NCBI GenBank assembly: GCA_965220875.1
Contig: OZ244849.1
Location: 310,001 to 374,000 of the forward strand
Origin: WTFY01 sp965220875
GTDB lineage: Bacteria; Pseudomonadota; Gammaproteobacteria; UBA4575
Reading direction: 5' to 3'
Length of the DNA: 64,000 bases
Each line of letters opens with the position of its first letter. Position 1 is the first letter of the stretch. Positions 58,966 through 64,000 of the stretch are shown one piece after another. Position numbers and translations under genes: made by a program. The notes beneath the pieces are model-generated. The model did not search any database, was not told the DNA's origin, and saw nothing but the letters and a program-made list of their open reading frames with translations.

Positions 58966-60240
58966 CTAACAGCCAAGACCCTCGGACATCTGCACATAAC
59001 TGGTGAGCGGGACCGCGCACATTCGTGTCCAGTCCGCCTTGTCGATGCTCGACTGGTTCATCAATTCGAACATTTCGTCGAATTTGCGGAGTGCGGCACA
59101 GCCCACGACTTCGGGGGCGGTTACCTTACGGTATTGTGGCCAAACCTGGTCACGAGCATAGCGCCAAAATTCACTGTCATACTTGGAACCACAGGAATAG
59201 TGCCAACCGACGAACAGGCCGTAGCAGAGGATATTGTTGACAAGAAATTGATTGACCTTCGGCACGTCGCGTTCAAGATACTCTATCGAACGGTTGAGAC
59301 GCATGTGGAGAACCATCCCAATCTGTATCTGGGCCGATACAATGGCCGTTGCCTCAAGAGGCTCCATGAAGGCCGCTGCATTGCCTATGCGAGCCACCGC
59401 ACCATCATAAATCTGACGGTGGACAAAATTGGGAAACGGTATGACAGCACGCTGCTCAAATTCCGAAACGCCATCGGTGTCAAGGAAAGCATCAAAGTCT
59501 GATTCGACTTCGGCAAGGCTGGATACATCGCGGTTGAAGATGTACCCGTAAGATGTATGGACGGTAAGCGGAATAACGAAAATCCACCCGTGCGGTCGTG
59601 CAACGGCACGGGTATAGGTATGTTGCACCACCGGTCCGTCCTGCTCTTCCCTGATGATTGCCGGACAGCGGCGGATGACGGCCGTATTGGTGGGAATGAA
59701 AGAAATATCGATGTGCCGGTCCGGATGGAGTTCCCTGGGAAACCCGCGGGCATCAAAGACTAAATCGTAGCGCTCCGGCGCCAGGTCCTCGAACTCCACT
59801 TGTGCGCCACCTTCCACCCTGGTGATATCGCGCACTTTCGCATCGATGTGGCACGCGCGCGTGCTTTCGTGCAGCAAATCCGCCATCAAGTCGGCGGACA
59901 GGTGGTAGGCGTAGGACACCTTTCGCGGTGTAAAGTAGTGCGTGAAGTTTCGATTGCGCCGACCCCATCCCTCGAATGCGACCCCGTACTTGCGGGTTCC
60001 TCTCAAGTGCTGCTGGACGGTGTCATGGGGCAAACTTGTCAGTTGCTGCAACTGCTGAACCAGGCTCGGCCAACTGCCTTCACCCACTCCAATGACCGGA
60101 ATGCGCGAGTCATATATGTGGTGCAGCTCGTAGTCGCTGTCGGGGTGAAGTCGCGTTATGCTTGCGGCCGCCAAGGACCCTGCGGTCCCTCGCCCGACAA
60201 CCGCAATCTTGCGTAATGTCTTACTGCCCGGCTGAATCAC
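58966..60240 (-). CDS. flavin-dependent tryptophan halogenase-like protein
   Basis: About 424 residues. The FAD site reads VVGRGTAGSLAA, the GVGEGSWPSLVQQL segment matches GVGEATIPNL of halogenases, and RKYGVAFEGW aligns with YKxAIKFxNW, keeping the catalytic lysine. FMEPLEATAIV corresponds to the conserved NPLESTGI region. The WxWxIP motif is altered to HGWIFVIP, and the protein is 70-100 residues shorter than typical tryptophan halogenases, so activity may be other than tryptophan halogenation. I prefer GTG at 60240 with GGGAG nine bases upstream; the frame extends to 60312. It begins a G+C-rich stretch leading to a peptide-export locus. Confidence 0.78.
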   Translation of the reverse strand: MIQPGSKTLRKIAVVGRGTAGSLAAASITRLHPDSDYELHHIYDSRIPVIGVGEGSWPSLVQQLQQLTSLPHDTVQQHLRGTRKYGVAFEGWGRRNRNFTHYFTPRKVSYAYHLSADLMADLLHESTRACHIDAKVRDITRVEGGAQVEFEDLAPERYDLVFDARGFPRELHPDRHIDISFIPTNTAVIRRCPAIIREEQDGPVVQHTYTRAVARPHGWIFVIPLTVHTSYGYIFNRDVSSLAEVESDFDAFLDTDGVSEFEQRAVIPFPNFVHRQIYDGAVARIGNAAAFMEPLEATAIVSAQIQIGMVLHMRLNRSIEYLERDVPKVNQFLVNNILCYGLFVGWHYSCGSKYDSEFWRYARDQVWPQYRKVTAPEVVGCAALRKFDEMFELMNQSSIDKADWTRMCAVPLTSYVQMSEGLGC

Positions 60241-60516
60241 CCTGCATGACTCCCACAGATGCCAGTCGATAACACCTTCTCGGGATATTCGGATGTGCTG
60301 TGTGCACAACACTCCCGCAAAATCCTAGCATCGTCACCCGTCATTGTCACGGTTCACAAACTTTCTCATGGATCAGCCCGACTGGCCCTGCAGACAATGC
60401 ATCGTCCCCAGGGAGGATACTGGCTGCAGCAGCAAGGCCCGTCTTGCCCTCCTGTTCATCCCCTGCAAGGTGTCAACAGCTGAAGGCAACCCGTCCGGCA
60501 CCCGCCACGTGCACCA

Positions 60517-61746
60517 TCAGAAACTGAGCGTGAAATCAACACCGACGAAGCTGTCGCGCCGCCCACCGTAGGTCAAATCCTTCGAGTTCGAGCGTACGTT
60601 CGCGAACGCTTCCAGGCGCATCGACCAGCTATCCGACAGCCGGCGTTTCAGTTCCATGTTCAGCGTACTGGTTTCATGGCGGAGATCCGTCAGGATGCCG
60701 GCCACGAGCTCCGTGCCCTGTACATCGTTGAGTGCGAGGAAGCCCGCGATAAACAGGTCGTTCTGCCAGACACTTGTCGCACGGCTTCCACGATCATCGT
60801 AGAACCATTCACCCAGGATGGTCATGTCCGCGGTGGAATCAAACAACGCATAGAGGGTGCGTTCCAGGCCCAGGATGCAGGCGTTGTAATCCTCCTCCTG
60901 GCCCAGGAGATTGCGCGCTCCGCTACGGCGAATGGCTTCCACCTTGTAAAGCCAGGACTCGGTCGTGAACTGGGCTTCGAGCCCGTATTGCCGAATCTGC
61001 TCGTAGTACGGGATCAGGGGCGTGTCAATTCCCGGCAATGGCCCGGATGGGTCGCCGGCAAGAAACAAGGGATCGCGACTCGTACCGACAAAGGTACTCA
61101 GGCCAAAATCAAGCAAACCCACGTTATGGCTGTAGCGGAACGCAAAATCCACATGGCGTTCTTCGGCGCCGCTCTCGTACAAGGCGTCATCTTCGATCAG
61201 GCGTTCCGAGCGGAGGCGCCCGGGGCGCCCCGGAAACGTGAGCCTGCGATGGTACGGCAGCAGAAACAATTCAGCGAGACCCCAGTCACCGGAAATCGTC
61301 AGGTGTGCCATAGGCTGACCCAGCTTGGGTCGGTCGCGCGGGTGCTCGACACGGTCCAGCTGGTTGATGATATCCACGAGGCCATGAATCTCGGCCACAC
61401 CCCAGAATACACGGTCGAGCCCCAGCCGAAGCTCCCAGGAATTCTCGCCCCAGTCTCCATATGTCAACAGGTAGGCCTCCCGCAGGTCCGCATGCGTCCG
61501 CCGTGAATCGGCACGGTCGTGCCGATAAAGCGGGGTAAAGGTGAAGCTGGTGCTTTCTGTAAAGTCCCAGTAAAGCGTCGGCTTGAAAACCATCCCGACG
61601 GTACTGGAATGCTGCCCCGGGAAAGCCGGCGACTGCGGATACCACCGTGCCTGTAAGCTCAGGTCCCCCGAAACGTCAAGGGCCTGGACTTTGGCACCTG
61701 CGGCAGCCATGAACACGAGGGCTGCAATTGCGACACCGAATCGCAT
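60517..61746 (-). CDS. outer-membrane beta-barrel protein
   Basis: A 409-residue secreted protein: signal peptide MRFGVAIAALVFMAAAGAKVQA, then alternating amphipathic strands with many aromatic residues and a final Phe (VDFTLSF), the usual barrel end. It resembles the DUF1302-like porins that accompany LolA-like proteins and RND lipid transporters. It starts at the overlapping TGATG with the LolA-like gene, so they are coupled. No RND permease is in the window. Function not assigned. Confidence 0.75.
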   Translation of the reverse strand: MRFGVAIAALVFMAAAGAKVQALDVSGDLSLQARWYPQSPAFPGQHSSTVGMVFKPTLYWDFTESTSFTFTPLYRHDRADSRRTHADLREAYLLTYGDWGENSWELRLGLDRVFWGVAEIHGLVDIINQLDRVEHPRDRPKLGQPMAHLTISGDWGLAELFLLPYHRRLTFPGRPGRLRSERLIEDDALYESGAEERHVDFAFRYSHNVGLLDFGLSTFVGTSRDPLFLAGDPSGPLPGIDTPLIPYYEQIRQYGLEAQFTTESWLYKVEAIRRSGARNLLGQEEDYNACILGLERTLYALFDSTADMTILGEWFYDDRGSRATSVWQNDLFIAGFLALNDVQGTELVAGILTDLRHETSTLNMELKRRLSDSWSMRLEAFANVRSNSKDLTYGGRRDSFVGVDFTLSF

Positions 61747-62564
61747 CAGCGCACGCGTCGAAGTGCCGGTTTGGTGAATTCGCTGTCCTCAAGATTGGTG
61801 CGAAACCGGTAATCGGTCCATTTAAGCACTGTGCTCGCCCCGGTCAAATGATTCACCATCGTCTGTTCGCCTGCCCGCCAGTACCGACCCAGGTATTGCT
61901 TGTAGTTTTCAAAAGTGAGCGTCTTCAGATGCGAGTTTCTTCGGTCATAGAGTTCCATCTTCCAGACGCGAAGCTCGCCTGTGTCCTGCCAGATGACCTT
62001 GCGGCTGTAGCCGGATTTTTTCTCCATGGGGACTTGCTCGGTCACGGTACAAGTGAGTTCGCCGCAGGGCTCGTCACGAAGGTATTTATGCGTGTATTCC
62101 TCCACCTCCGGAGAGCTCATGTCCTCGTAGGAAAACTCGCTTCCCATGAATGACCCGGAACGCGCCGTGGCGCTGATGCGCTTCACTCTTTTCAGGGCCG
62201 GCAGATACAGCCACTGGTCGTCCTGGGAGTTAATGTGGCCATGGGTCAACAGGGCGGTTCCCTGTACGTCTCGCGGCTGATCGAACACAAACAGGCTCTT
62301 ATCGCCATCACCCGGCACCTCCAGCACCTTGAAGCGCATCTGGCGGATGCTCTCGCGGCCTTGCCGGTCGCGCAGCACCATCGTCATTCCAGCGGTGAAA
62401 TCATCGAATCCATCGTTGCGGGCGCTTGCTTCAAGCGCAATTCTCAGACCCTTCTCCTCCGGCGTTTCTTCTCGGGCAAGGACGTGCGTATGCAGCAGGC
62501 AGAAGCACGCCAGTAACAGGATCAGAACACTGAACGAAGCACCCTGTGTACACGGGAAGCCCAT
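61746..62564 (-). CDS. outer membrane lipoprotein-sorting (LolA-like) protein
   Basis: About 272 residues with a signal peptide (FSVLILLLACFCLLHTHVLA) and a LolA/LolB-type half-barrel domain: DGFDDFTAGMTMVLRDRQGRESIRQMRFKVLE, the WLYLPALKRVKRISA and GSFMGSEFSYEDM segments typical of the RND-associated subgroup. It probably carries a lipid or lipoprotein through the periplasm. I use the ATG at 62564 (MGFPCTQ); the frame opens at 62618. Coupled to the barrel gene downstream by TGATG. Confidence 0.8.
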   Translation of the reverse strand: MGFPCTQGASFSVLILLLACFCLLHTHVLAREETPEEKGLRIALEASARNDGFDDFTAGMTMVLRDRQGRESIRQMRFKVLEVPGDGDKSLFVFDQPRDVQGTALLTHGHINSQDDQWLYLPALKRVKRISATARSGSFMGSEFSYEDMSSPEVEEYTHKYLRDEPCGELTCTVTEQVPMEKKSGYSRKVIWQDTGELRVWKMELYDRRNSHLKTLTFENYKQYLGRYWRAGEQTMVNHLTGASTVLKWTDYRFRTNLEDSEFTKPALRRVR

Positions 62565-62955
62565 TGTCCAGTCTCGGCCGACAAACCGGATTTCGGCAGT
62601 TTCGTAGTCAGGAAACATCTACACAGGTACCGTGACGAACGAGTGGCATTATACCTTGAATTCCCTGCAAAGGGTGAAGCCATAGGCTGGCTGGAAATTT
62701 CAAAAGGGCGCACCCGGCAGAGGATTCATGGCACGATGACGGTGATCACCGGCATGACCATGGAGGCAAGCCACGGCGACGTGATTGCCGGCGACCTGCC
62801 CTGAAAGCCCTCAGCCGATGCACACATGCAAAATTTCCAGAACCACGAAAATTTTATATTTTACAATCGATATTTGCATATAATCTCTAAAAATCCTACT
62901 CAAGCTGGACCAGATTTTTGCCCTCGCTTGATTTTTCCTGGGGAGACTCACGGTC
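62565..62955. other. intergenic region before the peptide-export genes (391 bases)
   Basis: Contains a coding-like open stretch (62643-62804) and then a very A+T-rich segment (62825-62900) with TATAAT at 62879-62884, likely the promoter of the HlyD-like gene. No terminator seen. Confidence 0.5.
62643..62804 (+). pseudogene. possible gene remnant or small ORF, 53 codons
   Basis: Reads VALYLEFPAKGEAIGWLEIS and then an ATHGxMTVITGM-like stretch (IHGTMTVITGMTMEASHGDVI) to a TGA. It looks like protein coding with natural codons, and the frame remains open upstream into the LolA-like gene, but no start with a ribosome site is evident. It may be a truncated gene end left by rearrangement. Confidence 0.25.
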
Positions 62956-63507
62956 GTGTTCAATAATCCATTTGACTCATTTCACAATACCGTTGCCGAA
63001 GCAAAGGAAGAACGGGAACAACTTGACCGGCTGCTGACGATTTCCACACCGCGGGAGCGCCTTCTTGTTGCCGTCATCGCTCTTTCGCTGCTCATCCTTG
63101 CCGCATGGCTGTTCTTCGGCAGCATGACCCGCAGCCTCGCGGTGGATGGCCTGCTGGTCGAGCCTGGTGAAAGCTTGATTGAGAGCAACAGGACCGTGCA
63201 AGTGCTCGTCTGGGCCCAGAGCGACGTCGCACCGCATATCAAGGCCGGGATGCCAGCAGTGATAGATCTGGAAAAGTCAGATGGACAAGCCGACTCACTC
63301 GACGGAAAGGTTGCAAAAATCACCGCCATACCCCTATCCGAGGACCTGGCAGTGTTCGAGCCAGCGGTTCCGGTGTCCGTACACCGGGTAAATATCACGC
63401 TCGACGAAAGCCTTGATTTTGCTTCCCTTGCAAGCAGGGAATGCCGGCTTGTCATCGAAATTGGCAGGCAAGCTCCGGTCACACTATTGCGAATGAGGCG
63501 GTCATAA
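62956..63507 (+). CDS. HlyD-like membrane fusion protein, NHLP peptide-export type
   Basis: A 183-residue, single-span membrane protein (helix about 39-57, LLVAVIALSLLILAAWLFFG). The outer part has MTRSLAVDGLLVEPGE, with VQVLVWAQSDVAPHIKAGMPAVIDL resembling the HlyD beta-barrel region, but it is much shorter than standard HlyD and lacks the coiled-coil hairpin. This matches the small secretion proteins of NHLP (nitrile hydratase leader peptide) bacteriocin systems. GTG start with GGGGAGA about ten bases upstream. The stop abuts the ATG of the ABC transporter. Confidence 0.72.
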   Translation: MFNNPFDSFHNTVAEAKEEREQLDRLLTISTPRERLLVAVIALSLLILAAWLFFGSMTRSLAVDGLLVEPGESLIESNRTVQVLVWAQSDVAPHIKAGMPAVIDLEKSDGQADSLDGKVAKITAIPLSEDLAVFEPAVPVSVHRVNITLDESLDFASLASRECRLVIEIGRQAPVTLLRMRRS

Positions 63508-64000
63508 ATGCCGCAAAGCGCCTCTAAAGGGGCTGGAGGCAAGACCGCCTCGGACGCCTTGAAACAAAGGATTACCACGCCAATTCTTTTGCAGATGCAC
63601 GCATCGGAATGTGGTGCCGCCTGCCTCGGCAGCATATTGGCATACTTCGGACGCTGGGTGCCGCTTACCGAATTGCGCGAAAAGTGCGAGGTGAGTCGAG
63701 ACGGTAGCAGTGCTGCGAGCATCGCGCGTGCTTCCAGGCACTATGGTCTTGAATGCAATGGACTCAGTGTACGCGCCGATCAACTGAAAAAACTGCAGTT
63801 ACCTCTGATTTTGTTCTGGCAATTCAGCCATTTCGTTGTCCTTGAAGGTTTTGATGACGGCTATTTCTATCTCAATGACCCGTCCACGGGACGGCGCAGG
63901 GTTACTGCCGAAGAGTTCAGCAAGGACTACAGTGGAATCGCGCTGCGATTCAAGCGCAGTGACGATTTCACACCCGGCGGCGAGCGTCCCGACTTGCTCA
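63508..64000 (+). CDS. C39-peptidase ABC transporter, NHLP bacteriocin export type (3' partial)
   Basis: Begins directly after the TAA of the HlyD-like gene (ATG at 63508) and runs off the window. The first 130 residues are a C39 peptidase domain: catalytic Cys35 in SECGAACLGSILAYFG, His108 in FSHFVVLEG and Asp124 in LNDPSTG, the complete triad for cutting double-glycine leaders. The transmembrane and ATPase domains are expected beyond the edge. It would cleave and export a ribosomally made peptide; the precursor is not seen in the window. Confidence 0.88.
   Translation, partial: MPQSASKGAGGKTASDALKQRITTPILLQMHASECGAACLGSILAYFGRWVPLTELREKCEVSRDGSSAASIARASRHYGLECNGLSVRADQLKKLQLPLILFWQFSHFVVLEGFDDGYFYLNDPSTGRRRVTAEEFSKDYSGIALRFKRSDDFTPGGERPDLL

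Noticed and set aside
1..64000. tRNA, rRNA, CRISPR arrays, insertion sequences, attachment sites
   Set aside because: No tRNA cloverleaf, regularly spaced repeats, transposase frames or integrases were seen on reading both strands.

Overview
The window looks like chromosomal DNA of a gammaproteobacterial chemolithoautotrophic sulfur oxidizer. The grounds are a DsrL-type iron-sulfur flavoprotein, two DsrC-family proteins, a DsrS-like protein, a siroheme synthase, two complete APS reductase modules (one with its AprM membrane anchor), a PPi-dependent phosphofructokinase and a CbbQ-type ATPase, set among gammaproteobacterial housekeeping genes (gltBD, fabA, pepN, tatD, bolA, adk, gcvTP). I cannot name the genus from sequence alone. 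I found no tRNA, rRNA, CRISPR array or insertion sequence.

Layout. 0-14 kb is a sulfur-metabolism neighbourhood: a cysteine-free DsrC homologue cut by the window edge, two PKHD-type 2-oxoglutarate/Fe(II) oxygenases, dsrL, a second DsrC homologue that has lost its C-terminal redox cysteine, several small conserved proteins, and a tight operon of Sel1 protein, MoxR ATPase, VWA protein, DsrS-like protein and CysG. 14-20.5 kb is gltBD. 20.5-24.5 kb holds small membrane or unknown proteins, a degenerate L,D-transpeptidase, glycerate kinase and a TraB/GumN protein. 24.6-28 kb is a soluble molybdopterin oxidoreductase with its own flavin/ferredoxin reductase. 29.6-31.6 kb has an AlkB-like membrane diiron hydroxylase with very skewed base composition, then fabA. 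31.7-43.8 kb is mostly housekeeping and repair or modification functions (CDGSH protein, PepN, TrhO, TatD, BolA, Nudix, mercaptopyruvate sulfurtransferase, a 2Fe-2S flavin reductase, YfcE, Adk, PPi-PFK). 44-50.9 kb is aprM-aprB-aprA followed directly by a second, different aprB-aprA pair and a YkgJ-type cysteine-cluster protein. 51-58.8 kb has ilvB, an orphan cbbQ and gcvT-gcvP. 59-64 kb is visibly G+C richer (two lines I counted give 60 and 63%) and carries a flavin-dependent halogenase-like protein, an outer-membrane barrel, a LolA-like protein, and the first genes of an NHLP-type peptide exporter (HlyD-like protein and a C39-peptidase ABC transporter) that runs off the end.

How the genes fit together. 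DsrL, DsrS and siroheme synthesis serve the reverse Dsr route from sulfur to sulfite, although dsrAB itself is not in the window. The Apr modules take sulfite on to APS. PPi-PFK and CbbQ fit Calvin-cycle carbon flow, and gltBD gives ammonium assimilation. The most unusual items are the two redox-cysteine-deficient DsrC proteins around dsrL, the tandem of two Apr types, the AlkB-like protein with one expected metal-ligand histidine replaced, the catalytically degenerate L,D-transpeptidase and VWA/metallopeptidase proteins, and the halogenase next to a peptide-export locus.
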